Shown: positions 45,633 through 55,338, counted from the first letter of the stretch. The stretch is DNA of 64,000 nucleotides from Phycisphaerales bacterium (GCA_020639095.1 JACKHH010000017.1:1-64000), one strand, 5' to 3'. The notes: generated from the letters alone by a model not told the origin. A program made the numbers and translations.

Positions 45633-45725
45633 ATGTTTCTCTTGGACTACTTTCCACCCGTCGCGTTCATCGCGATCACCGTCGGTCTGTTCTTCCTGCT
45701 TGGGCGCGACAAAAACGGGTCGTAG
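45633..45725 (+). CDS. 30-residue single-pass membrane peptide
   Basis: A 30-codon frame with AAGGAG nine bases before its ATG. The product starts MFLLDYFPPVAFIAI and has one hydrophobic helix (about residues 9-25) ending in a charged RDKN tail. It lies directly after the hsp20 cluster on the same strand. Similar tiny membrane peptides exist in many bacteria, some stress-linked. I recognise no family; the strong ribosome site is the main argument that it is real. Confidence 0.6.
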   Translation: MFLLDYFPPVAFIAITVGLFFLLGRDKNGS

Positions 45726-45734
45726 GCGAAGCGC

Positions 45735-46403
45735 CTATTTGATCTCGTGCAGCGTCACGTCGAAGACGATCACGTCTTCGCCGCCGATGCCCGCGCCGCT
45801 GTTTCCGTTCGACCCGTAGCCGAGGTCGGGCGGAATGATGATGCGCCGCATGCCCCCGACGCGCATCCCCAAAATACCCTCGGCAAAACCGTCAATCACG
45901 CCGCTCAGTCCGAAGGTTGAGCTTTCGCCGGCGTCGAATTGGCGTCCGGTTTCCTGAATGTACCCGGCATAGTCCACGACGACGGTGTCGGCGCGCGACT
46001 CGGGCATGTCGCCGTCACCCACGACGAAATCGTAGACCTGCAATCCATCGTCGAGCGTTTCAACAACTGCGTCATCGGGCAGCGGTTCAAGCGTGGGCTC
46101 GGAGTTGTCTTCACCATTGGTGTCCACATCTTCGCCATTCGTATCGACGTCGTCGTCGGTGGTGTCATCGTCCGTCGTGTCGTCATCGGTGCTCGTGTCG
46201 GTGCCGGGCGGGAAGGGACCGTACGCCACTTCGCTGCCGTCGCTGGTACTGCTCGTGGATGCGGGTGTGGGCGTCGGTGTCGCGTTGTCCTCACCGATCC
46301 CGGGCAAACTGCTCAGCAGCGACTGCACCTCGAAACAACCCGCCAGCGCCACGCAAAGCACGCAGACCCACCCCAGCATCGCTTTTGACCACAACGTCTT
46401 CAT
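45735..46403 (-). CDS. FKBP-type peptidyl-prolyl isomerase lipoprotein
   Basis: 222 residues. The signal segment ends in lipobox ALAGC. A low-complexity linker of about 70 residues follows, rich in Asp, Thr and Pro, including DDDTTDDDTTDDD and a duplicated VDTNGED. The C-terminal 100 residues form an FKBP domain (VVVDYAGYIQETGRQFDAG, GMRVGGMRRIIIPPDLGYG, DVIVFDVTLHEI), likely active as prolyl isomerase in the periplasm. ATG at 46403 fits the signal peptide; two upstream in-frame ATGs are less likely. Confidence 0.88.
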   Translation of the reverse strand: MKTLWSKAMLGWVCVLCVALAGCFEVQSLLSSLPGIGEDNATPTPTPASTSSTSDGSEVAYGPFPPGTDTSTDDDTTDDDTTDDDVDTNGEDVDTNGEDNSEPTLEPLPDDAVVETLDDGLQVYDFVVGDGDMPESRADTVVVDYAGYIQETGRQFDAGESSTFGLSGVIDGFAEGILGMRVGGMRRIIIPPDLGYGSNGNSGAGIGGEDVIVFDVTLHEIK

Positions 46404-46626
46404 CCGGCTGATACCCCCAGAAACTGGCCCGTCCGCGTCTCGCATGCCCATATTCTCGGCGATTATAGCACATCGTCCCAGCGTGTCCGGTGATTGAAAA
46501 AGTTGCTGAAAAGCTTGTCATTGGGCCGGCAAATCCACTATCCTGGGACACGCCGAATCCCGCACAGATTCCCGGACGGGGGTGTCCGGACCGGATTCGG
46601 CCACTCCCAATCAGGGGTACAACTCG

Positions 46627-49575
46627 ATGCTCACCACGCGCCGATCCCTCGTTTGTTTATCGCTCGTTGGTCTGATGTTGGTCGCGGTGTCGGCAGCGAC
46701 GCAGGCCGCACCGATTGAGATCGGGTTCCTCTGGCACATGCACCAGCCAATCTACTACCCCTACGAATCGCCGATCCAGGTGGATGGCGCGGGGCGTTTC
46801 TCATTCAGCGTCGTCGATGTACACAACCAGCGATTCGGGCCGTACACCACCTGGCCGTATGACGCGGTCAACGCGGGCAGTGGTCTGGCGCATCTCGGCG
46901 CGCAGGTCAGTTTCTCGGGTTCGCTCATCGAGAATCTCAACAGCCTGGCTGCCGGTGGGGTGAATGGCGGGATGTGGTCGGGCTGGGATTGGGGCTACGA
47001 TCAGGGCGTGTCGCTGTCCACGTCGTTGGGAAATCCCAGGCTGGACATGGTTGCGTTCGGTTACCATCACCCGCTGATGCCGCTGCTCGACGCGGCCGAC
47101 GTTCGCATGCAGATCAAGCTGCACAAGCTCGCGTACCAGCAGACGTGGAACGGCGGGCCGAGCTATACCTCAGGCATGTTCCCAGCCGAGACCGCCTTCT
47201 CCACGCGAATGATTCCGGCGCTGGTGGCTGAGGGTATTGAATGGGTCATCGTCGACAACATTCATTTCGATCGCGCGTGTAAAGGGTATCCGCACACCAA
47301 CGCGTCGAATTTGTTTGCGCCGAATGCCGCCGATCAGGTCAACCCAGAACCAGCCGATAGCGGCGGGGCGTGGGTGCAGCTCAACAACCTCTGGGCGCCG
47401 AGTCGCGTGAGCGCGCCCTTCGGATACCAGCCACACTATGCCCAGTACGTTGATCCGGGCACGGGCGCGATCTCGAAGATCATCGTGGTCCCGGCAGCAC
47501 GCTACGAGGGCAACGAGGATGGTCGCGGTGGCTACGGTGCGTTTCTCTATGACCAGGTGATGGACCAGTACCTTTCGTACAACACCGACGCGAGTCACCC
47601 AATGTTCGTGGTACTTCACCACGACGGCGACAACTACGGTGGTGGCAGCGATTCGTACTATCACCACAACTTCCAGAACATGGTCAATTGGGCGTCCACG
47701 GATTCGGACTACGACGTGTCCACCGTGCAGGATTACCTGGATCGTTTTCCCCCGGCGGCGAGCGACGTGATTCACGTGGAGAACGGTTCGTGGGCCGGTG
47801 CGGACAACGGCGACCCCGAATTCAAGAAATGGTTGGGCGATCCGGATTCGCAAGGGTGGAGCCCGGACCGCAACAGTTGGGCGGTGCTGACGGCTGCCAA
47901 GAACCGCGTGTTCATGGCGGAGGACATCGCGGCGGCTAACAGCATGACGAACATCCTGAACGGGACCGGCAGCAACACGGAGAAAGCATGGCACTGGCTG
48001 TTGGTGTCGCAGGCGAGCGACTACTGGTACTGGGACGGGACGGAGATCTGGGACAGCAACGTGACGCGCGGATGCAACCAAGCCGTCGCGTTCGCCAACA
48101 GCGTCATCACCGGTCAAAACGATGCGACGGAACCGACGATTTTCCTGCCGCAGCGCGAGCCATACAACCCCGGCGGATACGAGTGGGGCAGTTCGCCGGA
48201 GGCGTCGGACTTTGAAGTGTGGACCTACGCTTATGACGTGAGCGGGCTCACCGATGTGACGCTGCACTGGCGCGTTGATGTCGATGGGGAGAACCCAATC
48301 GCGTCGATTCAGAATGAGACGTTCTCCGGCGGGGTGGAGGTCGGCGCGTGGAACGATGTGGCGATGACGTCGTCGGACATCGGCCCGCAGAACGGCGTGC
48401 TTGCGCCGACGTATCGGGCGCTTCGCTGGTCGGCGATGATTACTGGTCAAGAGGATGTGCTGATCGATTACTACGTGTCGGCTGAGGATGGCGCGGGCAA
48501 TTTGGCGACATCGGACATTCAGCACGTGTACGTGGGCACGAGTTCCACGGGCAATCCCAGCACAGCCGTCACGATTGATCCCGATCCGGCGGAAGCGGGC
48601 GCGAACGTGCTGATCGCGTACGATGCCGCGGGCGGGCCGTTGAGCGGGGCGGGGCAGGTCTATCTGCACTACGGCTTCGACAGTTGGCAGCCGACGATCA
48701 GTCCCGATCCCGCCATGACCTGGAACGCGGGCGCGGGCGTTTGGGAAATCACGGTCGCGGTGAATGCGACGGCGGCGCAGCTCGACATGGTGTTCAACAA
48801 TGGGTCGGGCACGTGGGACAACAACAACAGCCAGGATTGGCACTTCACGGTTGAGGGCGGAGAGGAACCCCCGACCACGTTCGATTGGGCGATGGACGGC
48901 GCACTCGACTCTGCCGCGACGCTGATCGCCCAGCATTCGGGGATATTCCTCTATGCAGGTGTGGCAGGTGACGAGTTGTACGTCGCAGCCAGCGATGCCG
49001 GCGAGGGCAACGATCACTTCATTCTTGTCGCGGAATCGCCGGGCGCAATGCAGTCAGCCATGTGGGCGAAGGCGGGGCAGGTCGCAGCATGGGATGCGTT
49101 CCTTGCGGACGAAAACAGCAACGATTACGAGGGCTGGTTTGACGCCAGCGGCGCGACGCAGGCCGCGACAGGTCCGAACGGCGGCGTGCTCGAAGGCACG
49201 ATCAACCTGGCGCAGGAGCTAGGGCAAATGCCAACTGCCATCTATCTCGCGTTCGCGGCGTACGGCAACAATGACGGTGGCGCGCTGGTGTCGTCCGCGC
49301 AAATCGCATCGACGATCAACAGTGACGGTAACGTTGATGCCGGCGAGTATATGCTCGTTGATCTGTGCAGCATTCGTGTCGATCGCCCGATGGAAGACCT
49401 CAACGTTGACTGCGCCGTCAGTGCAGGCGACCAACCACTCTTCGACAATTGCCTCACCGGTCCGGACGGTTCGCCGGTGGGTACATGTCCGATAGGTGTC
49501 GACGCCGACTTTGATGTTGACGGAGACGTTGATCTTGCCGATTTCGCGCACCTGCAACGCGCGATCGGCGACTAA
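46627..49575 (+). CDS. Secreted GH57-like glycosidase with starch-binding-type and dockerin-like modules
   Basis: 982 residues with a signal peptide cleaved near ATQA-AP. The catalytic module (about 30-500) starts with the GH57 hallmark WHMHQP (36-41). It has the probable nucleophile Glu188 in FPAETAFS, ahead of GIEWVIVDNIHF, and an acidic loop LHHDGDN (Asp333/335). A beta domain follows (about 530-640), then a CBM25-like starch-binding module (about 645-760) with VYLHYGFDSWQP and a further beta domain. The C-terminus has Asp-rich calcium loops (DVDGDVDLADFAHLQ), dockerin-like. Alpha-glucan is the likely substrate; the exact specificity is not readable. Confidence 0.8.
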   Translation: MLTTRRSLVCLSLVGLMLVAVSAATQAAPIEIGFLWHMHQPIYYPYESPIQVDGAGRFSFSVVDVHNQRFGPYTTWPYDAVNAGSGLAHLGAQVSFSGSLIENLNSLAAGGVNGGMWSGWDWGYDQGVSLSTSLGNPRLDMVAFGYHHPLMPLLDAADVRMQIKLHKLAYQQTWNGGPSYTSGMFPAETAFSTRMIPALVAEGIEWVIVDNIHFDRACKGYPHTNASNLFAPNAADQVNPEPADSGGAWVQLNNLWAPSRVSAPFGYQPHYAQYVDPGTGAISKIIVVPAARYEGNEDGRGGYGAFLYDQVMDQYLSYNTDASHPMFVVLHHDGDNYGGGSDSYYHHNFQNMVNWASTDSDYDVSTVQDYLDRFPPAASDVIHVENGSWAGADNGDPEFKKWLGDPDSQGWSPDRNSWAVLTAAKNRVFMAEDIAAANSMTNILNGTGSNTEKAWHWLLVSQASDYWYWDGTEIWDSNVTRGCNQAVAFANSVITGQNDATEPTIFLPQREPYNPGGYEWGSSPEASDFEVWTYAYDVSGLTDVTLHWRVDVDGENPIASIQNETFSGGVEVGAWNDVAMTSSDIGPQNGVLAPTYRALRWSAMITGQEDVLIDYYVSAEDGAGNLATSDIQHVYVGTSSTGNPSTAVTIDPDPAEAGANVLIAYDAAGGPLSGAGQVYLHYGFDSWQPTISPDPAMTWNAGAGVWEITVAVNATAAQLDMVFNNGSGTWDNNNSQDWHFTVEGGEEPPTTFDWAMDGALDSAATLIAQHSGIFLYAGVAGDELYVAASDAGEGNDHFILVAESPGAMQSAMWAKAGQVAAWDAFLADENSNDYEGWFDASGATQAATGPNGGVLEGTINLAQELGQMPTAIYLAFAAYGNNDGGALVSSAQIASTINSDGNVDAGEYMLVDLCSIRVDRPMEDLNVDCAVSAGDQPLFDNCLTGPDGSPVGTCPIGVDADFDVDGDVDLADFAHLQRAIGD

Positions 49576-49907
49576 GCCATTTCAAGGCGTTTTGTCTTTG
49601 TGTTGCGTGCTATAACTGCGACACACACCGGATATATGTTGAACTGCCGCGCGCGATTGTCTAACGTGTAGCGGGGAAGGCTTCGTGGTGGACAGGGGTA
49701 GCCGGTGGTTGCGGCCCTTGTTGCACGGCGGGTTGCGCCGTGCTTATCGGTCCGCATTGTCGGCGCGAATTCCTTCCTGGGAACCGGGACGCACTTCGAG
49801 AGTGACAGCGACGACCACAGCGGTTCGTGCGCGGGCGTCAGGACCTGCGCACTTGCGTCATGCCGCCGAGGATGAGGGTCGTCGGGAAAAACCAAGGAGA
49901 CAGGCAG
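49576..49907. other. Gene-free gap before the secreted metzincin
   Basis: 332 bases between two secreted-protein genes on the same strand. No repeat family, terminator or convincing promoter was identified. AAGGAG sits shortly before the start of the next gene. Confidence 0.5.
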
Positions 49908-52544
49908 ATGTCAAAAAGGAATGGACGCGCCGTTGCGGTTGCGGGAATCGCTGCGGTAGTGCTGCTCGCCGCGGGTTTGCGGGTGTGGATCGGCGAGAGA
50001 GCGAGTGAGGTCTCCACAACGGCGGCGACGCCTGGTGTGGCGAACGCGGACGCTCCGACCGCGAAGATTCCAGCCGACCCGGCGGCACGCGCGCTCTACG
50101 ACGCCATGCTGGCGCAAACCTATCACCTGCTCCCGACCGCCCAACAACAGCGCGCGGTGATGACCAATCACAGTACGCAGGATTTCATCAACAGAGGTTC
50201 GTCCGCGCAGGTTGCGGCTGCGGACGTGAAGAACCCTGGACTCAACGAAGAGTTGTGGGCGAGTCTCGCGCCCGTACACAAGAAGTTGCTCGCGGAGCGT
50301 TTCAAGATCGTTGACGAGGGCGGCGAAGTGGCGCCGTTCTGCTTTACGCCGGATTCATCCACTGAGTTGGAAGTGGCGTTCAATGAATTCATGGGCTGGG
50401 ATGCCAACTTGCGTGTTCAACTGGCAAACCGTTGGTCCGCAACCGCGACGGACGGTGGTGGACTGTCACAGGGTGAGCCCACGACGCTGACATACAGTTT
50501 CGTTCCGGACGGCACGTCGATTCCTGGCGGGGCTCCGAGCGATCTTCAGGCGTATCTGAACGGCATCTATGGAAGCCCCGAGGAGTGGAAGGCGGTTTTC
50601 GCGCAGGTCTATGAACGCTGGCATGAGCTTGCAGGCATAACCTACGTCTACGAGCCGAACGATGATGGCGCCGTGTTGACGACCGCATCCGGTGTTCTCG
50701 GGGTGCGCGGTGACGTTCGCGTATCCGGTGATTTCATCGACGGAAGCGGTGGGTCGCAGGGAAGCATTCTGGCGTACAACTACTATCCCGACAATGCCGA
50801 CATGGTGATTGACACCGGTGATCCCTTCTTCACCAGTACCGCGAACGGATCGCAGCGCCTGCGCAACGTGGTCGCCCACGAGCATGGTCACGGCTTGGGA
50901 TTTGCCCACTCGTGCCCGGTTGCTGGAACGCGCCTGATGGAGCCTTTCATCAACCTGTCCTTTGACGGCCCGCAACACGACGATGTGCGCGCCGCGCAGC
51001 GTCATTATGGCGACATCTACGAACTCGACATCGACAACAGCTCAAGCGCGTATGACATTGGTGATCTCTACGTCGGGACTACGTTGACCGTCGGGGAAAA
51101 CGTCCCGTTTCCGAATATCCTCGGCGACATGACGACGACGAGTATCGACGACAACGGCGAGTCCGATTGGTACACGTTTACAATTCCCAGTGCCGTCTCG
51201 TTCAGCGCCACGTTGACGCCGATTGGCAAGGTCTACGATGACAGCCCGGAGGCGTGTGGCGGAAGCTGCTGTAGCGGCAATTCGATCGACAGTGCGGCGC
51301 AGCAGAATCTTCTGCTCCAGGTGCGGGCACCGAACGTGTCAACCGTTCTCGCAACTGCCGATGCAAACCCCGCTGGTGGTACGGAAACGATCAGCGGGCT
51401 TGCGCTGAGTGAAGCGGGCACCTATTACCTGCGTGTCGGCGAGTCGAGTTCGTCAACCCAATCGCAGCTTTACACATTCGAGATCTCGGCTGTGAGTCCG
51501 GGATTCACGCCGCTTGCGGTTACGGCATCGGGCGTTCCGACAACGATCGCGCCGGGTAGCCCGTTGGTGTTCTCGGTTGAAATCGACCCCGGTGATGAGA
51601 CTGTCACCGGTGGAAGTGAACTGCTCTACTATCGCTTTGACGGTGGTTCGTTCCTCTCCACGCCGCTGGTATCCGCCGGTGGCAACAACTGGACCGCGAC
51701 GCTGCCCGCGGCTGCTTGTGGCGACGAGGCGGAGTTCTACGTCAGCGCGGTCGGCGACACGAGCGGTGAGGTGTCCGATCCGATCCGTGGCGCGGCTCGG
51801 CCTTTCACGCCGCCGGTTGCGAATGGCATCGGCGCCGGTTTCTCTGACAACTTCGAAACCGATCAGGGTTGGGTCATCACTGCCGGTGTCCTGCGTGACG
51901 GACAGTGGGAACGCGGTACGGTCAACGGCGTGGGTACCGGCGAGCCGGCCAACGACTATGACGGTTCGGGCCAGGCGTTTGTCACCGACCTGGAGCCGAG
52001 CTTCGCTTTCACCGACGTTGACTACGGTACGGCGATTCTCACCTCGCCGCCGATCGACATCAGTGCCGGTGGCGAACTGTCCTACGCCTATTGGGCGAAC
52101 AACAACAACGCCAATCCGTTCACTGGTGGAGACGGCCTGCGGGTATATGTCGCGACCAATGCCGCGGGGGCGGACTGGAAGCTGATGCGCACCTACCAAG
52201 CCGGTGACGCTGCGTGGCACACCGATACGATCCTCGTCGGAACCGAGGTGCCGACTTCGTCGACCGTTCGCGTTCGCTTCGCCGCGACCGATGAACTTCC
52301 CAACACGACGCTGGAGGCTGCGGTTGATGCCGTGAGTGTGGCCTCGTACATCTGCTACCCAGCCGATGGCGACTACGATCAGGACGGCGACATCGACCTT
52401 GCCGACTTCCGTGGGTTGCAGGAATGCTTCGATCTCGCGGTCGCGGGTGCGTGCGACAATGTTGATATGAATGGTGATAATGTTGTCGACGCTGCCGACT
52501 ACACCATCTGGCGTTCGTTCCTCGATGCGAGCGGCCCGCAGTAG
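49908..52544 (+). CDS. Secreted metzincin metalloprotease with dockerin-like tail
   Basis: 878 residues with an N-terminal hydrophobic signal or anchor (about 12-32). The catalytic domain has the extended zinc site HEHGHGLGFAH (His324, His328, His334), as in matrixins. After it come a pre-peptidase-like domain (about 385-525), an Ig-like domain (about 535-625) and a jelly-roll or MAM-like domain (about 640-800, from DNFETDQGW). The end has two calcium-binding loops, DYDQDGDIDLADFRGLQ and VDMNGDNVVDAADYTIW, a dockerin type I-like pair. AAGGAG precedes the ATG at 49908. Likely an extracellular protease or adhesin. Confidence 0.85.
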   Translation: MSKRNGRAVAVAGIAAVVLLAAGLRVWIGERASEVSTTAATPGVANADAPTAKIPADPAARALYDAMLAQTYHLLPTAQQQRAVMTNHSTQDFINRGSSAQVAAADVKNPGLNEELWASLAPVHKKLLAERFKIVDEGGEVAPFCFTPDSSTELEVAFNEFMGWDANLRVQLANRWSATATDGGGLSQGEPTTLTYSFVPDGTSIPGGAPSDLQAYLNGIYGSPEEWKAVFAQVYERWHELAGITYVYEPNDDGAVLTTASGVLGVRGDVRVSGDFIDGSGGSQGSILAYNYYPDNADMVIDTGDPFFTSTANGSQRLRNVVAHEHGHGLGFAHSCPVAGTRLMEPFINLSFDGPQHDDVRAAQRHYGDIYELDIDNSSSAYDIGDLYVGTTLTVGENVPFPNILGDMTTTSIDDNGESDWYTFTIPSAVSFSATLTPIGKVYDDSPEACGGSCCSGNSIDSAAQQNLLLQVRAPNVSTVLATADANPAGGTETISGLALSEAGTYYLRVGESSSSTQSQLYTFEISAVSPGFTPLAVTASGVPTTIAPGSPLVFSVEIDPGDETVTGGSELLYYRFDGGSFLSTPLVSAGGNNWTATLPAAACGDEAEFYVSAVGDTSGEVSDPIRGAARPFTPPVANGIGAGFSDNFETDQGWVITAGVLRDGQWERGTVNGVGTGEPANDYDGSGQAFVTDLEPSFAFTDVDYGTAILTSPPIDISAGGELSYAYWANNNNANPFTGGDGLRVYVATNAAGADWKLMRTYQAGDAAWHTDTILVGTEVPTSSTVRVRFAATDELPNTTLEAAVDAVSVASYICYPADGDYDQDGDIDLADFRGLQECFDLAVAGACDNVDMNGDNVVDAADYTIWRSFLDASGPQ

Positions 52545-52582
52545 GGCGGCGTCGCGATAGCGATTGATTCAACAACAATAGT

Positions 52583-52620
52583 AGCCCCGAGGCGGCGATG
52601 CGGCTGCCTCGGGGCTTTTC
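52583..52620 (+). terminator. Intrinsic terminator after the metzincin gene
   Basis: Perfect 11-bp stem AGCCCCGAGGC/GCCTCGGGGCT (52583-52593, 52606-52616) followed by a U-rich run (TTTCTT). It ends the plus-strand transcript just before the convergent cysS. Confidence 0.85.
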
Positions 52621-52652
52621 TTATGTCAGACGATCGCTGTTGAGCACCGCAA

Positions 52653-54341
52653 TCAGTCGGCGACATGCCACACGGTGTCACCGGCTTTGTCTTCCAGCGT
52701 GACACCAGCGGCTGCGAGTTCGTCGCGGATCATGTCCGCAAGCGCGTAGTTCTTTTCGTCGCGCGCACGCTTGCGCACTTCGATGTGCAGCGCCATCAGT
52801 TTCGCCGCCAGTTCATCACCAGCCGATGATTCAATCTGCCAGCGTGTCTCGCCGGGTTTGTCTTCCAGCACGACGCCGCATTCCGCCAGACCGTCGCGGA
52901 TGCGGTCGCCTAAGGCGAACTGCTTGTCCGCGCGACAACGGGCGCGAACCGCGACGTGCGCGCCCAGGATTTTCTCAATGAGCGCGTCGCCGACGCCTTC
53001 CGCCGGCGGCGCCAGAAAAACGCCGAGAATCCGACCCAGCGCCACCAGCGTGCGCCCCGCGTCCAGCGCACGGGCGGCATCCACCGGGTTCGCCGCCGTC
53101 TCCAGCTTGCGATGTTCGACGAAGCGGTTGATCGCGTTGGCCAGTTCAAAGAGCGCCGCGATGGCGGCCGCGGTATTGAAGTCTTCGTCCATGGCTGCGT
53201 GGAAGCGCTCGTGCGCTTCGCGCAGACTAGCGGCGAGGTCACCGGATGACGCATCGCCCGCGGCTTCCGCGCACCAATCGGGTAGCGACGCGTCAGACGC
53301 AGTGTCGGCGTACACGCTCGCGCCGCCGACCGCAGCCAAGCGCGTAAACAAGCGGTGGAACGTGTTGAGTCCCTTGCGTTTGCTCGCCAGTTCCGCGGGT
53401 GAATACTCGATCGGCCGACGGTAGTGCGTGCTCAGGATGAAATAGCGGAGCAGTTCTCCGCTATACTTTTGCAGCAGCGTGCCCAGCGTCATTTCGAGCA
53501 GCGCCTTTTGCATTTCGGGGTCGGACTTGCTCACCTTCTTCGTGTTGAAGCGGGTTAGCCCGTGGTGCATCCAGCAATTCGCGAACGGTTTGTCCGTGCA
53601 GGTTTCCGACTGCGCGATTTCATTTTCGTGATGTGGGAAAATCAAATCCAGGCCACCGCCGTGAATATCGAACGTCTCGCCCAGCAGCTTCATCGCCATC
53701 GCCGAGCATTCGATATGCCACCCCGGCCGCCCCGGACCCCACGGCGAGTCGAACTTGACTTCGTCCGGTTCGTCGGGTTTCGCGGCTTTCCAGAGTGCGA
53801 AATCACCGGGATGACGTTTGCCGCTGCCCACCAATTCGCGGAGGCCTTCCTGCTGCTCGTCGGTGCTGCGGTTCGAAAGCTTGCCGTAATCCGCGTCGGC
53901 GGTGACGTTGAAGTAGACATCGCCGTCGCTCGCGTAGGCTGCGTCCTTGGCGATCAGCCTTTCGCAGATGGCGATGATGTCGTCGATGTGTTCGGACGCC
54001 TTGGGGAAATGGTCAATTCCCGTCACGCCCAGCGCGGCGATGGCGTCGAAATAGTTCTGCGTGACGCGCGCCGCGAGTTCTGGCACGGTGGTGTTCTGCG
54101 CCGCGGCTTCCACGATGAGCTTGTCGTCGACGTCGGTGATGTTGACCACCCAGGTGACCGCGTATCCGCGATGCACGAGGTAGCGTTTGACCGCGTCGAA
54201 GATGACCGGTCCGACCGCGTGGCCGATATGCGACGGCTTGTAGACGGTGGGCCCGCAGAGGTACATCGTGACCTTGCCGGGTGATACCGGCTCGAAGCGT
54301 TCCTTGCGGTTCGTCAAGCTGTTGTAAATCTGAATGCTCAT
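52653..54341 (-). CDS. cysS: Cysteinyl-tRNA synthetase with duplicated C-terminal module
   Basis: Class I synthetase charging tRNA-Cys. HIGH appears in KPSHIGHA, the zinc Cys in MYLCGPTVY and KMSKS as KKVSKS. At 562 residues it exceeds the usual 460-500. The excess comes from a tandem copy of the C-terminal unit: about 451-504 (FALGDRIRDGL, GVVLEDKPGETRW) and about 508-562 (YALADMIRDEL, GVTLEDKAGDTVW). Normal enzymes have one such unit. No Shine-Dalgarno is seen; a CCGGGG/CCCCGG hairpin (54350-54367) sits immediately upstream. Confidence 0.95.
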   Translation of the reverse strand: MSIQIYNSLTNRKERFEPVSPGKVTMYLCGPTVYKPSHIGHAVGPVIFDAVKRYLVHRGYAVTWVVNITDVDDKLIVEAAAQNTTVPELAARVTQNYFDAIAALGVTGIDHFPKASEHIDDIIAICERLIAKDAAYASDGDVYFNVTADADYGKLSNRSTDEQQEGLRELVGSGKRHPGDFALWKAAKPDEPDEVKFDSPWGPGRPGWHIECSAMAMKLLGETFDIHGGGLDLIFPHHENEIAQSETCTDKPFANCWMHHGLTRFNTKKVSKSDPEMQKALLEMTLGTLLQKYSGELLRYFILSTHYRRPIEYSPAELASKRKGLNTFHRLFTRLAAVGGASVYADTASDASLPDWCAEAAGDASSGDLAASLREAHERFHAAMDEDFNTAAAIAALFELANAINRFVEHRKLETAANPVDAARALDAGRTLVALGRILGVFLAPPAEGVGDALIEKILGAHVAVRARCRADKQFALGDRIRDGLAECGVVLEDKPGETRWQIESSAGDELAAKLMALHIEVRKRARDEKNYALADMIRDELAAAGVTLEDKAGDTVWHVAD

Positions 54342-54349
54342 GTTGCATA

Positions 54350-54391
54350 CCGGGGCAAAATCCCCGGCCTAGGCCGGCCCTTCGGGGCCGG
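54350..54391. repeat. Two adjacent hairpins upstream of cysS
   Basis: CCGGGG/CCCCGG (54350-54367, loop CAAAAT) and a 7-bp CCGGCCC/GGGCCGG hairpin with UUCG loop (54374-54391). They fill most of the 126-base gap between ispF and cysS and could be formed in the ispF-cysS transcript. Confidence 0.7.
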
Positions 54392-54467
54392 TGTGCCGTC
54401 GTACAATTGTCTTCAGGATGAGCCCGCATCAGCAGGCTTCTCGACCAACCACCTCAAGTCTCAAGCC

Positions 54468-54953
54468 TCAGGCCTCAAGCCTAACCATCACCACCACGGT
54501 CGCCGCAATCGCCTCGCCCGTCCCGACGGGGCCGACGCCCTCGTTCGTCTTTGCTTTCACGCTGACGCGATCGGCTGCCAACCCGAGCAACTCCGCGATC
54601 CGCTCGGCGATAGGCCGCTTGTACGCAGAAAGCTTCGGCTGCTCCGCGTGAATCACGCAGTCCACGTTGTGCGGTTGGAACCCGGCGTCGCGCACCCGCG
54701 TCATCGCCGCCAACAGCAGCTTCGCGCTGTCCGCGCCCGCGTATGCCGGGTCGGTGTCGGGAAACAACTCGCCGATATCGGGCAGTGCGCACGCACCCAA
54801 AAGCGCGTCCGTCACCGCGTGCAGCAGCACGTCCGCGTCGCTGTGACCAGACAGGCCGCGATCGTAAGGCACGGTCACCCCGCCCAGCACGAGCTTGCGG
54901 CCCGCCACCAGCTGGTGCAGGTCGTATCCGATGCCCACGCGATAATCAGCCAT
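54468..54953 (-). CDS. ispF: 2-C-methyl-D-erythritol 2,4-cyclodiphosphate synthase
   Basis: Fifth enzyme of the MEP isoprenoid pathway. The 161-residue protein has the zinc-binding GIGYDLHQL (Asp10, His12) and SGHSDADVLLHAVTDALLGA, the CMP-binding DIGELFPDTDP, and the C-terminal VKAKTNEGVG. Length is normal for the trimeric enzyme. It lies upstream of cysS in the same direction; ispF next to cysS, sometimes with ispD, is a common bacterial arrangement. IspD is not present here. Confidence 0.97.
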   Translation of the reverse strand: MADYRVGIGYDLHQLVAGRKLVLGGVTVPYDRGLSGHSDADVLLHAVTDALLGACALPDIGELFPDTDPAYAGADSAKLLLAAMTRVRDAGFQPHNVDCVIHAEQPKLSAYKRPIAERIAELLGLAADRVSVKAKTNEGVGPVGTGEAIAATVVVMVRLEA

Positions 54954-55338
54954 AGTCCAACCACCGAACGCGACAACCCGTCAGCCACACGCCGACAGGA
55001 CAGGGCAGCGTATGTCGCCAGGCAAATCGAATCAACCTCACGAGGGCCAGCGAGCCAATGGCGGATTGCGACCCGTGTGCCACTGCTCTTGAGCAGTGCT
55101 GGTCCATCGCAATTGCACCGCGCATTCAAGCGAGGTCGCGTCAGAACGGCGCGGGCGACCGCCCAACCCGCAGCGAATCCGAATACCCATTTGCAACGCG
55201 GGGGAATACCATGATACTGCACACGCAGGGGCCTGGCTGGCGGCGGCGCGTAAGGGCGGCAACCCCGGCGGCTGGACGCACATGGATGGCGGACACCGGT
55301 CCCAACGCGGACGCGACCCGCGCAAGGAGTGACGCAAC
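54954..55338. other. Gene-free gap between ispF and the ArsC-like gene
   Basis: 385 bases on divergent genes. A compact hairpin at 55081-55098 (CACTGCTC/GAGCAGTG, 2-base loop), inside the context GTGCCACTGCTC, belongs to the GGGTGGCA-like group. AAGGAGT is well placed for the next GTG start. Weak open frames here have no ribosome site or similarity. Confidence 0.6.

Noticed and set aside
54954..55338. Small genes upstream of the ArsC-like gene
   Set aside because: The open frames have no ribosome site and overlap repeat DNA.
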